Below are positions 1 to 9,653 of a DNA stretch of 64,000 bases, one piece after another; within the stretch, counting starts at the first letter, position 1, and each line of letters starts with the position of its first letter. The notes under the pieces were generated by a model that did not search any database, was not told the DNA's origin, and was given only the letters and a program-made list of their open reading frames with translations. The translations under genes and the position numbers were made by a program. The stretch lies in contig JAXGLZ010000001.1 of assembly GCA_040768925.1 (NCBI GenBank), forward strand, positions 186,001 to 250,000, written 5' to 3'. This DNA comes from CALNBC01 sp040768925 (lineage in GTDB: Bacteria > Bacillota > Clostridia > Christensenellales > CALWSW01).

Positions 1-867
1 GTCCAAGAACTCCGTATTTCCGAAGCGCATCCCGCGAAAGCGGGACCGGGCGAAGCAGCCGAAGCCAAGAATATCCCCACCAAAAGCGCGGGCGCGCTCG
101 AACCGGCATTCCCAGCCGGGAAAAGCGAACCGAAGGGGCAGGTATTCCTGCATCTTGGCGCTTTGCAGGACCGCTTTTGCGCCGTTTTGCAGTTCCTCGG
201 CCTGTTCTTTTGACGGAATATTCCTTTTGGGGCAATTCAGGAACCGGTCCGGGTGCTTCCCGTAAAACTCGCCCAGCGGGGTATCCCGCGAAAGCGAAAA
301 AGGCCGCAGGGTGATATGCTTCGCGCCAAGGGAAAGAATTTCGAAAAGGGCCGCTTTCAGGTCCCCCGCCGTCTGCCCCGGCAGGCCGAAGCAGAGTTCC
401 GCCCCGGTGTTTTCGCAGCCCCCAAAACCAAAACGCCCGAACGCCCCGCGAAGCTGCGGAAGGCCCAGCAGCTTCCTCGCAAAGGGGTCCGTCGTCACGA
501 TCGGGCAATCGATCCGGTTGAATCCCGCGTCCAGCCAGCCGGCGGCGCTGTTTTCCGCGGGTTCCGGCTGCGCCTTCAGGGTGATTTCTGCATGGGGGGA
601 AAGGGAAAAATTCGACCTGACGCAGCCGAGCACGTTTGAAAGTTCCTCAACAGAAGCCTGGCAGGGCTGCCCGCCGCCAAAGCGCACGGCGCAGACTTCC
701 TGCCCCGCGGCCGCCTTGGACGAGGCCTCAAGCTCCTTGATCAGCGCGTCCAAATAGCGCCTTCTGGTGGGCGCGGGCGCGCTGTAAACGGGCTGCGGGC
801 AAAAGGCGCATTTTCTTTTGCAGAAGGGATAGCTGACGAAAAGCGCGAGCGGCGCGTGTTCGGACAT
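1..867 (-). CDS. Radical SAM protein, HemN/HemW-like (3' part cut by window edge)
   Basis: The minus-strand frame opens at an ATG at 867, preceded by a GAGGTG ribosome site, and runs off the window, giving about 289 residues of the N-terminal part. A CxxxCxxC cluster motif (C16, C20, C23, in PFCKRKCAFC) identifies a radical SAM enzyme that binds a 4Fe-4S cluster and S-adenosylmethionine. The spacing and the proline-phenylalanine before the first cysteine resemble oxygen-independent coproporphyrinogen dehydrogenase and HemW. A glycine-rich GGG follows at the usual SAM-binding place, but it reads GGGQP rather than the common GGGTP. The substrate is therefore uncertain. No haem genes are visible nearby. 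Confidence 0.75.
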   Translation of the reverse strand, partial: MSEHAPLALFVSYPFCKRKCAFCPQPVYSAPAPTRRRYLDALIKELEASSKAAAGQEVCAVRFGGGQPCQASVEELSNVLGCVRSNFSLSPHAEITLKAQPEPAENSAAGWLDAGFNRIDCPIVTTDPFARKLLGLPQLRGAFGRFGFGGCENTGAELCFGLPGQTAGDLKAALFEILSLGAKHITLRPFSLSRDTPLGEFYGKHPDRFLNCPKRNIPSKEQAEELQNGAKAVLQSAKMQEYLPLRFAFPGWECRFERARAFGGDILGFGCFARSRFRGMRFGNTEFLD

Positions 868-905
868 GGGTTTCACCTCGGCTCCTGTTCCTTGACTTTG
901 TTTTA

Positions 906-914
906 ACTATAACA
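906..914 (-). promoter_or_regulatory. Extended -10 promoter for the radical SAM gene
   Basis: On the minus strand the sequence TGTTATAGT gives an extended -10 (TGn plus TATAGT) about 40 bases before the start at 867. No good -35 is seen at the correct distance. Confidence 0.4.
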
Positions 915-999
915 TATTCCGGTCTTTGCAAAAAGCCGTCCCCCGGATATTTTTGCGATTTATTTCTTCACCCGGCGATTCCGGGTGCCCCGCGCCGGA

Positions 1000-1029
1000 T
1001 TGACACGCGAACCCCCGGTGTGCTACCCT
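1000..1029 (+). promoter_or_regulatory. Sigma-A type promoter for hprK
   Basis: TTGACA at 1000-1005 is followed after 18 bases by TACCCT at 1024-1029, with a TG one base upstream of the -10. Transcription from here gives a leader of about 300 bases before hprK. Apart from this promoter and the structured element at 1236-1305, I see nothing recognisable in the gap 868-1334. Confidence 0.5.
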
Positions 1030-1235
1030 CAGTTCATAAGCATCGGAGGATCATCCGGCCCCGGCCCGGGCGGCCGGTCTTGGGCCGTTTGTGCGTTGCC
1101 GCCGGCCGGAACAGCCCCGCCGCACCCCCTTCCTTCGCCTTGAGCCGGGCCGGTTGGGGCCGAAGGGTTTTGGCCGGAAGCCGCGCGGTCACGCGCAAAA
1201 AACGCGCGGGAATACGGGAATAGCGGCGCTCTTTG

Positions 1236-1305
1236 AGGCGCGTTCAACAAAGCGGGCGCATGCGGATCCCGGCCAAAACCGGGCCCGGACCGGCGCGCCG
1301 CGCTT
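1236..1305 (+). ncRNA. Candidate structured leader RNA, copy A (hprK leader)
   Basis: This stretch matches 8366-8433 in an unrelated leader. Shared unpaired blocks include TTCAACAAAGC and GATCCCGG. Three helices can be drawn. P1 pairs AGGCGC (1236-1241) with GCGCTT (1300-1305). P2 pairs GGCGC (1255-1259) with GCGCC (1295-1299). P3 pairs CCCGG with CCGGG around 1268-1283. P2 differs completely in sequence from the other copy yet still pairs. The 3' side lies 12 bases before the AAGGGAG ribosome site of hprK, and a GCGCGC at 1326-1331 could pair back to 1293-1298. I do not recognise a known riboswitch class. Confidence 0.5.
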
Positions 1306-1334
1306 AATCTTTAAAGCAAAAGGGAGCGCGCAAA

Positions 1335-2258
1335 ATGGGCCAATCCGCAACCATTTCGAACAAGGAGTTCGCCGCCGCGATCGACCTGGAGATCGCCGTT
1401 CCCGGCAGGGGCAGCTTCACTGTGGACACCAGCGACGTTTACCGCCCCGGAATGCAGTGCACCGGGTATTTCCGCCATTTTGTGAATACGCGCATCCAGC
1501 TTTTTGGCAACGCGGAGATGAACTATCTTGCCGAGCTGCCCGAAAGCACCGCCCGGGAGCGGATGGAGGCGTATTTTTCTTACGCGCTTCCGACGCTCTG
1601 CGTCGCCAGGGGGTACGGCCTGCTTCCCGTCATGGCCGAGCTGGCCGAAAAGACCGGCGTGCCGGTTTTCAGGAGCGCCCTGAGCACCACCCGCCTTTCT
1701 CACCGGATCGTCGGCTTTCTGGACGAGCGCACCTCCCCCTGCATCACCCGCCACGGCGGGCTGATCGACATCAACGGCGTGGGCATCATGCTCGTCGGGG
1801 AATCGGGCATCGGCAAGAGCGAAACCGCCCTTGAGCTGGTCAAGCGCGGCCACCGGCTGGTGGCGGACGACGTCATCGAAATCCGCAAAATGGGCGACGA
1901 CGTGCTTTCCGGCTCCGCGCCGGAGCTCGTGCGCTATCTGATGGAACTGCGCGGCATCGGGATCATCGACGTGCGCTCCCTTTACGGCGTGGGCTCGGTC
2001 ATGCACAGCAAAAAGATCGACCTCGTCGTCGAGATGGAGGACTGGGACGATCAAAAGGAGTACGACCGGCTGGGCGTTTCCTACAACACCGTCTCGATCC
2101 TCGGGGTTTCGCTGCCGTCGATCCTGCTGCCCGTGCGGCCGGGCCGGAACCTCGCGATCATCGTGGAGGTCGCGGCGATGAACTACCGGCTCAAACGAAT
2201 GGGTTACGACGCCGCCGTGGAGTTCGACAGGCGGCTTCTCGAACAGCTGAACACCTGA
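1335..2258 (+). CDS. hprK: HPr kinase/phosphorylase
   Basis: This 307-residue protein phosphorylates the PTS carrier HPr on its regulatory serine and removes that phosphate again. It is the sensor step of carbon catabolite control in Bacillota and acts in the cytoplasm as a hexamer. The Walker A loop GESGIGKSE lies at residues 155-163, a conserved histidine at 140, and the family signature LMELRGIGIIDV at 202-213. Length is normal. The start follows an AAGGGAG site. The gene is monocistronic, preceded by a long leader with a structured element and followed by a 3' repeat copy and a terminator. The usual neighbour lgt is absent. Identification is firm. Confidence 0.97.
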   Translation: MGQSATISNKEFAAAIDLEIAVPGRGSFTVDTSDVYRPGMQCTGYFRHFVNTRIQLFGNAEMNYLAELPESTARERMEAYFSYALPTLCVARGYGLLPVMAELAEKTGVPVFRSALSTTRLSHRIVGFLDERTSPCITRHGGLIDINGVGIMLVGESGIGKSETALELVKRGHRLVADDVIEIRKMGDDVLSGSAPELVRYLMELRGIGIIDVRSLYGVGSVMHSKKIDLVVEMEDWDDQKEYDRLGVSYNTVSILGVSLPSILLPVRPGRNLAIIVEVAAMNYRLKRMGYDAAVEFDRRLLEQLNT

Positions 2259-2275
2259 GGGCTTCGCATCAAACA

Positions 2276-2402
2276 AAGCGGCGGCGAGGCCGGCGCCAAT
2301 CCCCGATAAGGCGCCGAAATCCGTGATTACGGCTTATGTCGTCGGTTTTGATCGAAGATCAGGGGGCTGCGGCTCCTGAAATCCCGGGCCGGGGCTGCCG
2401 AT
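2276..2402 (+). repeat. 3' mosaic repeat copy 1, short form, after hprK
   Basis: It begins 18 bases after the hprK stop and is in the hprK sense. It contains one B unit (two hairpins around the linker ATCCCCGATAAGG, ending GCCGAAATCCGTGATTACGGC), the D block GTCGTCGGTTTTGAT, and an E-type hairpin AGGGGGCTGCGGCTCCT. Palindrome A and the first B unit of full copies are missing. Confidence 0.8.
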
Positions 2403-2406
2403 CATG

Positions 2407-2448
2407 AAAAGCGCGAAGGGCGGGAAAACCCTTCGCGCTTTTTAATTC
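2407..2448. terminator. Bidirectional terminator between hprK and ppx
   Basis: The inverted repeat AAAAGCGCGAAGGG / CCCTTCGCGCTTTTT has a short loop and runs of A and T on its flanks, so it can end transcription from both converging genes. Confidence 0.85.
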
Positions 2449-2477
2449 TATTCAGGTGAGAACACGGTTTTGACCCG

Positions 2478-3392
2478 TCAAACGGAATCCTTCTTTTTCA
2501 GCCTGTATCTCAAATAGCCTTCCAGATTGTCCGCGTCGCTGATCACGATTTCGCCCGCGCCCAGGGCGCCCATGCAGGTCAAAAGCAGTACGCCCCCAAG
2601 GATGATCAGGTCCCCCCGCTCGCCCAGCACGGGGATCGCGCAGCGCTGCGCCACGGTCATCTTCTTCAGCCGGTCCAGCACGGCCCGAACGTCCTCCCCG
2701 GTCACAATCCTGCCCTGAATGGCGGGTGCGCAGTATGCACCGGTGGCCCCGACGAACAGCGAAGCGATGGAGGTGGCCGTCCCGCTCACGGCGTAGGCCC
2801 TTCCCGCGGGCTTAAGGGAGGAAAGCGCCTCGCCCATCGAAAGGCGCCCGCCGGATACCCGCTCGGCAAGCAGCCATTCGGAAAGCGCGGAAAGCGCCTC
2901 CTCATCCGCATAGGCCCCGAACCGTTCAAGGGCGCGGACGCAGCCTACGGGGGCGGAAAACACGGCGTGCAGCCTTCCGCCCTCCCCCTGGGCGACCTCG
3001 ATGCTGCCGCCGCCGATGTCGATCAGCGTCGCCCGCTCCAAAGCGCCCACGCCCAAGTACGCGAGCTCCGCCTCGGTCTCGCCGCTGATCACTTCGATGG
3101 GGATGCCCACGGCCATCGCCCGCCGCAGGAATTCAAGCCCGTTGTTCGCATCCCGGACGGCGCTGGTGGCAAAGGCCCAAAGGGGCGCGCCGAATTCCGC
3201 CGCCGCGTCGGCATAGCCGCAAAGGGCGTTCAGCGTGCGCGCCATGCCCGCTTCGGAAAGCGCGCCGGTTTCGGAAAGCTTTTCGCCGATCCGGGTGGTG
3301 ATCAGCCGCTTTTCCACCGGGCAAAGGGTTTCGTCCGCCAGCATCAGCCTGACCGAATTGGTTCCGATATCCGCAACCGCGTATTTTGCCAT
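2478..3392 (-). CDS. Ppx/GppA family exopolyphosphatase / pppGpp phosphohydrolase
   Basis: This 304-residue protein has the ASKHA phosphatase fold. Visible motifs are VADIGTNSVRLML at the N-terminus, ATSAVRDANNG, ISGETEAELAYLG and LIDIGGGSIEV. The family releases phosphate from polyphosphate chains or from pppGpp; sequence alone does not decide which. I chose the ATG at 3392 because a GGAGGG site precedes it; the upstream in-frame extension is repeat-like and has no ribosome site. It lies downstream of yabP-yabQ-divIC, separated from divIC by a 3' repeat. In many Clostridia a ppx gene follows divIC. Confidence 0.9.
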   Translation of the reverse strand: MAKYAVADIGTNSVRLMLADETLCPVEKRLITTRIGEKLSETGALSEAGMARTLNALCGYADAAAEFGAPLWAFATSAVRDANNGLEFLRRAMAVGIPIEVISGETEAELAYLGVGALERATLIDIGGGSIEVAQGEGGRLHAVFSAPVGCVRALERFGAYADEEALSALSEWLLAERVSGGRLSMGEALSSLKPAGRAYAVSGTATSIASLFVGATGAYCAPAIQGRIVTGEDVRAVLDRLKKMTVAQRCAIPVLGERGDLIILGGVLLLTCMGALGAGEIVISDADNLEGYLRYRLKKKDSV

Positions 3393-3549
3393 GGATCCCT
3401 CCGGCAATGGTATGATTCCCCGTTCAAACAAACAACGCCCCCGGTCCAACGGGAGCGAAAGCCGGCAAGCGGCGCGGGCCCGGCGGGATTCCTTCCGGCC
3501 GCATTCCAGCGCAAGGGGCAAAACACCCGCCCTTCAGGGCGCGGCAGCC

Positions 3550-3732
3550 TGTCAAAAAACTCCGTCCCGGGGGTTTTAGGGGCCGCAGCCCCTGAGGTTC
3601 AATCAAAACTGACGGCATAAGCCGAAATCACAGATTCCGGCGCCTCGTCAAGGAATGATGCCGGCTGCGCCGGCGGCCTTGAAAACCCACCGGCGAAGCG
3701 GCCCGCAGACCGCTTTAATGTCCTGACCCGCC
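3550..3732 (-). repeat. 3' mosaic repeat copy 2, after divIC
   Basis: Read on the minus strand it starts 2 bases after the divIC stop. Its order is an imperfect palindrome A, one B unit (CATTCCTTGACGAGG then CGGAATCTGTGATTTCGG), the D block GCCGTCAGTTTTGATTGA, the E hairpin AGGGGCTGCGGCCCCT, and an F hairpin ending in a T run (GGAGTTTTTTGACAGG). It fills the gap between divIC and ppx. Confidence 0.85.
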
Positions 3733-3734
3733 CT

Positions 3735-4022
3735 TCAGGGCGCGACAAACCGGGTTTCGCCCTTTTTGACCCAGCCGAGCAAATCCCTCGCCATCTGTTC
3801 GATGTAAGCGTCCGTCGAGGCGTAGTCGATCATGCGGTCCAGCCTGTCCCTCTCGGTGGAAAGATCCTCAAGGTCCCGGGTGAGCGCTTCTTCCTCTGTG
3901 GTCATATCGTTCATCCTGGCCTGCTGGTCGAGCACCGTAACCGCAAAAAACCCGAGCACAACAAGCAGCGCCGCAGGAACTACCAGCCTTCCCCATCTGA
4001 AACGCAGTCTGCGTTTTTTCAC
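3735..4022 (-). CDS. divIC: Septum formation initiator, FtsB/DivIC family
   Basis: This 95-residue protein has one N-terminal membrane segment (about residues 13-30) and a following coiled coil rich in glutamate and leucine. That is the build of DivIC/FtsB, the bitopic partner of FtsL and DivIB/FtsQ in the division septum. The C-terminal ARDLLGWVKKGETRF is typical of the family. It starts with GTG after an AAGGGGG site. Its position behind yabP and yabQ matches Bacillus and many Clostridia. The 260 bases between yabQ and this gene (4023-4282) hold no gene or repeat that I can recognise. Confidence 0.9.
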   Translation of the reverse strand: MKKRRLRFRWGRLVVPAALLVVLGFFAVTVLDQQARMNDMTTEEEALTRDLEDLSTERDRLDRMIDYASTDAYIEQMARDLLGWVKKGETRFVAP

Positions 4023-4282
4023 AGGCGCCGCCCCCTTTTTTGCACTCTTGCTCTTTGCTTGATTATAGTGTTTTTTTTCCAGCGTGTAAACAGCGGCGGG
4101 GGTTGTTTACAGAACTTTAGTGTTAAAAAAGCATTCTTTTGAAGGATTCCCCCCTTTCGCGGGTTTTTCCTCAGGATTTTTCAAATCCGAACCGAAAAGA
4201 CGGCGCGGACAAGGCTTGTCCCCCCGGGCCGAAACCGCCGCTGCGGCCGTTTTTGGGCGCGCCTTTTCCCCGGTTTTTCGCG

Positions 4283-4624
4283 CTATTCCAGCAGCCGGGA
4301 AAAACGGGTGAAAAACGCCCGCGCCGCAGAGGAAACAAACCTGTGGATCCCCATCAAAAAGGGCGTGGCCGAAAACCGCCAAAGCAGAAACCCGAACAGG
4401 AAGCAGGCGAGCGTGAACGGCCGGACGACCAGCCCGTTCGCCAGAAAGAGCGTCGCCGCCGCAAGCAGGGCGCACCCCGCCCAGAAGACGATATCCTTGA
4501 TCGCGTTCAGCCACATGCGCTCCGTGGGCGCGAGCATGTTGAGAAGATCCCGGAACAGGCCCATCACAAGGCCGGCATAGACGCAGGCCGCCATCTGCGC
4601 CGGCTGGGAAAGCGTGGTGCTCAA
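4283..4624 (-). CDS. yabQ: Spore cortex biosynthesis protein YabQ
   Basis: This 113-residue polytopic membrane protein has about three hydrophobic segments, including VFWAGCALLAAATLFLANGL. In Bacillus, YabQ sits in the forespore outer membrane and is needed to form spore cortex. The early motif YAGLVMGLFRDLLN is characteristic. It starts with TTG at 4624 and overlaps the yabP stop by a few bases, so the two are probably translationally coupled. Length is a little short for the family but not truncated inside the conserved part. Its presence supports a sporulating ancestry. Confidence 0.85.
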   Translation of the reverse strand: MSTTLSQPAQMAACVYAGLVMGLFRDLLNMLAPTERMWLNAIKDIVFWAGCALLAAATLFLANGLVVRPFTLACFLFGFLLWRFSATPFLMGIHRFVSSAARAFFTRFSRLLE

Positions 4625-4911
4625 CGGAACACCCGGGAGAAAATCCCGCCGCGCTTTTGCTCCGCGGCGTCGTATTCCACGGTGTCGATCACGCCGCCGA
4701 GCACGAGCTGGCCGTCGTCCAGATTGAGGCGGCTGATGTGGAGCATCGACCCGGTCACGATCAGCATTCCCTGTTCCGTAGAGAGCACGACCTCCGAGTC
4801 GTTAAAGCTTTCCACGTCGTTGACCCCGGTGACGCTGATCCTTTCCCGGTTGTCCATCACAACGCTGTGCGCCTTCAGGCGCGCGGGCTTTTGCTGCATG
4901 TCGCCGTTCAT
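4621..4911 (-). CDS. yabP: Sporulation protein YabP
   Basis: This 96-residue protein is YabP, a small beta-rich protein required for spore cortex and coat assembly. Recognisable parts are the segment RISVTGVNDVESFNDSEVVLST and the ending GLF/GGIFSRVFR. It starts at ATG 4911 after a GGGGGA site and is the first gene of the group yabP-yabQ-divIC. In Bacillus this gene is read by the mother-cell factor sigma E, and a weak sigma-E-like site is visible upstream. Confidence 0.92.
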   Translation of the reverse strand: MNGDMQQKPARLKAHSVVMDNRERISVTGVNDVESFNDSEVVLSTEQGMLIVTGSMLHISRLNLDDGQLVLGGVIDTVEYDAAEQKRGGIFSRVFR

Positions 4912-4961
4912 TGCGTGTTCCCCCCGTTTGTCGTGTGTTTTTCATTTTTCTGCGCATAGTA

Positions 4962-4991
4962 CTTATATGCGATTCCAAAAGGCATCATGAC
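4962..4991 (-). promoter_or_regulatory. Possible sigma-E-like promoter for yabP
   Basis: On the minus strand GTCATGAT and CATATAAG are separated by 14 bases, resembling the sigma-E spacing and the CATA start of its -10. The match is weak and rests partly on knowing how yabP is controlled in Bacillus. Confidence 0.3.
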
Positions 4992-5068
4992 TTTGTTGCG
5001 GACAGACTTTGTCGATTGGGGAAATTTTGACAAATTGTAAATTTTTGTGCCTTTTTATGACGCCGTGA

Positions 5069-5097
5069 TTGACTTGAACGCCCGTCGGGTATAGTAT
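5069..5097 (+). promoter_or_regulatory. Promoter for rho
   Basis: TTGACT at 5069-5074 and TAGTAT at 5092-5097 are 17 bases apart. This gives a leader of about 190 bases before rho, with no recognised attenuator. The rest of the 383-base gap 4912-5294 shows only AT-rich sequence. Confidence 0.5.
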
Positions 5098-5294
5098 TAA
5101 CGTAGAGTTTTGGGAAACCGATTCTGCATTTCTGCTCTATAACGCAAGCCGATCGACCCTTTTTCGAACTCAAGGCAGTGAAAAACTGAATCCCCCATAG
5201 ATCGCCCGCCGTTGGCGCGATGACGCGCGCGCGAATATGTGCGCGAATTTGCATGTTTTTTGACATTTTATATTTTTATTTTTCTGGAGGGAAA

Positions 5295-7382
<2,088 letters not shown>

Positions 7383-7387
7383 ACCCG

Positions 7388-7436
7388 CCGCCGGCAAAGC
7401 GCCTGGCGCAAGCTTACGGCGTTCGCCGGCGTTTTT
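7388..7436 (+). terminator. Possible intrinsic terminator after rho
   Basis: CGCCGGC near 7388 can pair with GCCGGCG just before TTTTTT at about 7432-7437; the loop contains a smaller hairpin GCGCCTGGCGC. The large loop makes this less certain. Confidence 0.4.
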
Positions 7437-7473
7437 TGGCCTTTGCCCGCCGCTGCGACGGAGCCTCGCGCAA

Positions 7474-8010
7474 ATGAAAAGAAAACTCCTCCCGGTCCTT
7501 TGGGCGCTCATCCTTTTAGCCGGCGTTTTCGGCTGTTCCGCGGCACGGAACCAGTCCCCCGAAGATCTGAATACCCCGGGAATCTCCGCGGATGCGGCGC
7601 CGGCCCCTTCGCCGGAAGCGGACGCCGGTTCCGCGCCGGAATCCGCCCTGACGCCCGGCGGCGGAGTGCCGGACGAGCACGGCTCTTACGACCAGAAGGA
7701 CGACGTCGCCCTTTTTATCTGCACCTTCGGCCGACTGCCGGGCAATTACATCACCAAGGCCGAAGCCAGAAGCCTTGGGTGGGAGGGCGGCTCCTTAGAG
7801 CCTTACGCCCCCGGAAAATGCATCGGCGGGGACCGCTTCGGCAATTACGAAGGGCTGCTCCCCGAAGGCGGGGATTACAAAGAATGCGATATCGACACCC
7901 TCGGCAAAAGCAGCCGGGGCGCGAAGCGGATCGTTTTTTCCTCCGAAGGGGACGTCTATTACACCGACGACCATTACGAAAGCTTTACCCGGCTTTTTCC
8001 CGGTGACTGA
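7474..8010 (+). CDS. Lipoprotein barnase-family ribonuclease
   Basis: This 178-residue protein has a lipoprotein signal ending LAGVFGC (Cys21), a Pro/Ala/Ser-rich linker to about residue 70, and a barnase domain at about 78-176. All residues known to matter in barnase are present: Lys95 (barnase K27), Glu137 (E73), Arg148 (R83), Arg152 (R87) and His167 (H102). The protein should be an active guanyl-preferring RNase tethered outside the membrane. A barstar inhibitor follows one base after the stop, which would protect the producer before export. Bacillus barnase is freely secreted, so a lipid-anchored form is unusual. No promoter stands out; it may be read from rho. Confidence 0.9.
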   Translation: MKRKLLPVLWALILLAGVFGCSAARNQSPEDLNTPGISADAAPAPSPEADAGSAPESALTPGGGVPDEHGSYDQKDDVALFICTFGRLPGNYITKAEARSLGWEGGSLEPYAPGKCIGGDRFGNYEGLLPEGGDYKECDIDTLGKSSRGAKRIVFSSEGDVYYTDDHYESFTRLFPGD

Positions 8011-8011
8011 C

Positions 8012-8275
8012 ATGATCGTGATCGACTGCCGGCATTTTTCCACCCGGGAAGCCGCCCACGCGTATATCGCGGATACCCTGGGCTTCCCCGAATATTACGG
8101 CTCGAACCTCGACGCCCTTTTCGACTGCCTGACGGAGCTGAAAAACGGCACGCGCGTCGCCCTGCTGAATTCCGGCCTTGCGAAAGAACAGCTGGGGGAA
8201 TACGGCAAAAAGCTGCTTCGTGTTTTTGACGCCGCGGCAGGCGAAAACCCGGGGATTTCGCTTTTTTATTTTTAA
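8012..8275 (+). CDS. Barstar-family ribonuclease inhibitor
   Basis: This 87-residue cytoplasmic protein matches barstar over its length. The barnase-binding helix FPEYYGSNLDALFDCL carries Tyr28, Asp34 and Asp38, equal to barstar Y29, D35 and D39; barstar W38 is phenylalanine here. The ATG at 8012 lies one base after the barnase stop, so the two are almost certainly co-translated. A GTG at 8003 that would overlap the upstream gene is a less likely start. Its job is to block the RNase before export. Confidence 0.9.
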   Translation: MIVIDCRHFSTREAAHAYIADTLGFPEYYGSNLDALFDCLTELKNGTRVALLNSGLAKEQLGEYGKKLLRVFDAAAGENPGISLFYF

Positions 8276-8297
8276 GGCGCGCAGGGGGCGGCCGGGG

Positions 8298-8326
8298 TTG
8301 ACTTCCTCGCGGCAGACCATTATGCT
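8298..8326 (+). promoter_or_regulatory. Promoter upstream of the cation efflux gene leader
   Basis: TTGACT at 8298-8303 and TATGCT at 8321-8326 are exactly 17 bases apart. The start of transcription would be near 8333, giving a 250-base leader that contains the hairpin with T run at 8336-8365 and the structured element at 8366-8433. Confidence 0.7.
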
Positions 8327-8335
8327 ATACGTATC

Positions 8336-8365
8336 AGGCGCGAAGCGTGCGCCGGGCCTTTTTTT
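8336..8365 (+). terminator. Hairpin with T run just after the promoter
   Basis: GGCGC pairs with GCGCC across a 7-base loop, and GGGCC then TTTTTTT (8359-8365) follow. It could end the barnase-barstar transcript or act as an early attenuator for the cation efflux transcript, since it lies directly downstream of the promoter at 8298-8326. Confidence 0.5.
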
Positions 8366-8433
8366 AAGCGCATTCAACAAAGCATGAGCAGTCGAATCCC
8401 GGCAAAAAACCGGGTGCATGATGCTCGGCGCTT
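8366..8433 (+). ncRNA. Candidate structured leader RNA, copy B (cation efflux leader)
   Basis: This is the partner of 1236-1305. P1 pairs AAGCGC (8366-8371) with GCGCTT (8428-8433). P2 pairs GAGCA (8386-8390) with TGCTC (8422-8426). P3 pairs CCCGG with CCGGG around an A-rich loop. Conserved single-stranded blocks are TTCAACAAAGC (8373-8383) and AATCCCGG. P2 differs at most positions from the hprK copy and keeps pairing. It lies 150 bases before the gene start, so any control would probably act on transcription. The rest of the gap 8434-8582 holds only a weak hairpin near 8470-8490. Confidence 0.5.
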
Positions 8434-8582
8434 ATTCGGCAGCAGATTGCCGCGGCCGGCAGGGTTTTGGGGCGTTTTTTTGCTCCTTCGTTCCGGCTTT
8501 TCATCTGTGGGACTGCGCAAGCGATCGTTTCACGGGTGTTTTTTTATACCCTTCTGATCCGATCTGAACGGAAAGGATAACG

Positions 8583-9485
8583 ATGGACCGGCCCCAAAAA
8601 GACGAACGAACCAACAGCAACCGGGCAACGGCGATCCGGGTTTCCGCCATCAGCGTCATCGTCAACGCGCTGCTGGCGGCGTTCAAGTTGCTTTTCGGGC
8701 TCCTCGCTCATTCGGAAGCCCTGGTTTCGGACGCCGCAAACTCCGCTTCGGACGTTTTTTTCACCCTGATCGTGATGGGCGGGGTGATCCTTTCCTCCCG
8801 GGCTTCAGACCACGACCACACCTACGGCCACGAGCGCATAGAAAGCGTCGCCTCCATCCTGCTGGCGGTCATCCTCTTTACCGTGGGCGTGGGGATCGGC
8901 TATCGGGGCGTTTCAAAGGTGATTTCCAGCGCCCGGGGCGCACAGAATGTTCCCGGGATGGCGGCCCTTTTCGCCGCGGCCGTTTCCGCCGCCGTAAAGC
9001 TGATCATGTTCCGCTATACCTACGCCGCCGCAAAAAAGACCAACTCCAGCGCCCTGCTGGCCGACGCCTATAACCACCGGTCGGACGTGCTCGCTTCCGC
9101 CGGCGGCTTTATCGGGATCCTCGGCGCGCGGCTCGGCGTACCCGTCATGGACCCTCTGGCCGCGGTGGTCATCTGTTTGTTCATCATCCGGGCCGCCTTC
9201 AGCGTTTTTAAAGACGCGATGAACAAGCTGGTGGACAAATCCTGCGATTCAAAAACCCTGCAAAAAATGGAGGAAGTCATCCTTTCGACCCCCGGCGTCA
9301 TCGGGGTGGACGAGATCAAAACCCGGCTGTTCGGGCCGAGGATCTACGTGGACATCGAGATCGTCTGCGACGGCTCCCTTTCGCTCCACGCCTCCCACGA
9401 GATCGCGGAAGCCGTTCACCTCCGGATCGAAAAGGCGTTTGCGGACGTCAAGCACTGCATGGTCCACGTGAACCCGGACGCATGA
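8583..9485 (+). CDS. Cation diffusion facilitator (metal efflux) protein
   Basis: This 300-residue member of the CDF family exports divalent metal in exchange for protons. About six membrane helices lie in residues 18-215, followed by a cytoplasmic metallochaperone-like domain at about 220-298. The transport site residues are N53-x3-D57 in helix 2 (SDAANSASD) and N164-x3-D168 in helix 5 (DAYNHRSD), with a histidine-rich loop DHDHTYGHE at 76-84. Zinc exporters normally have His or Asp at the first of these positions, so manganese or iron is as likely as zinc. The start follows AAAGGA. It is monocistronic with its own promoter and a structured leader. Confidence 0.92.
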   Translation: MDRPQKDERTNSNRATAIRVSAISVIVNALLAAFKLLFGLLAHSEALVSDAANSASDVFFTLIVMGGVILSSRASDHDHTYGHERIESVASILLAVILFTVGVGIGYRGVSKVISSARGAQNVPGMAALFAAAVSAAVKLIMFRYTYAAAKKTNSSALLADAYNHRSDVLASAGGFIGILGARLGVPVMDPLAAVVICLFIIRAAFSVFKDAMNKLVDKSCDSKTLQKMEEVILSTPGVIGVDEIKTRLFGPRIYVDIEIVCDGSLSLHASHEIAEAVHLRIEKAFADVKHCMVHVNPDA

Positions 9486-9572
9486 TCTTCCTGCAAAAAC
9501 CGCATCCGGCCGTGAAAAACGCAAAAAGGCGGCGCAGGGGTTCAATTTCCTTTGCTTTAACGGATAAAAGGT

Positions 9573-9601
9573 TTGACGTTTCCTGCTCTTTTACCTATAA
9601 T
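9573..9601 (+). promoter_or_regulatory. Strong promoter for the YegP-like gene
   Basis: TTGACG at 9573-9578 and a perfect TATAAT at 9596-9601 are 17 bases apart, about 50 bases before the gene. Confidence 0.85.
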
Positions 9602-9653
9602 TATGTTGTAAATAACTTCATCCCGCTACACAATTCGGAGAGGAGTCATCTCA

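Noticed and set aside
8366..8433. tRNA or tRNA-like element, because GTCGAATCCCGGC resembles a T arm
   Set aside because: The order of stem and loop is wrong for a T arm, and no acceptor or anticodon stem can be drawn. The related copy lacks the resemblance.
8366..8433. NiCo riboswitch before the cation efflux gene
   Set aside because: That class is known near CDF genes, but I do not see its conserved blocks here, and the same element precedes hprK, which has no metal role.
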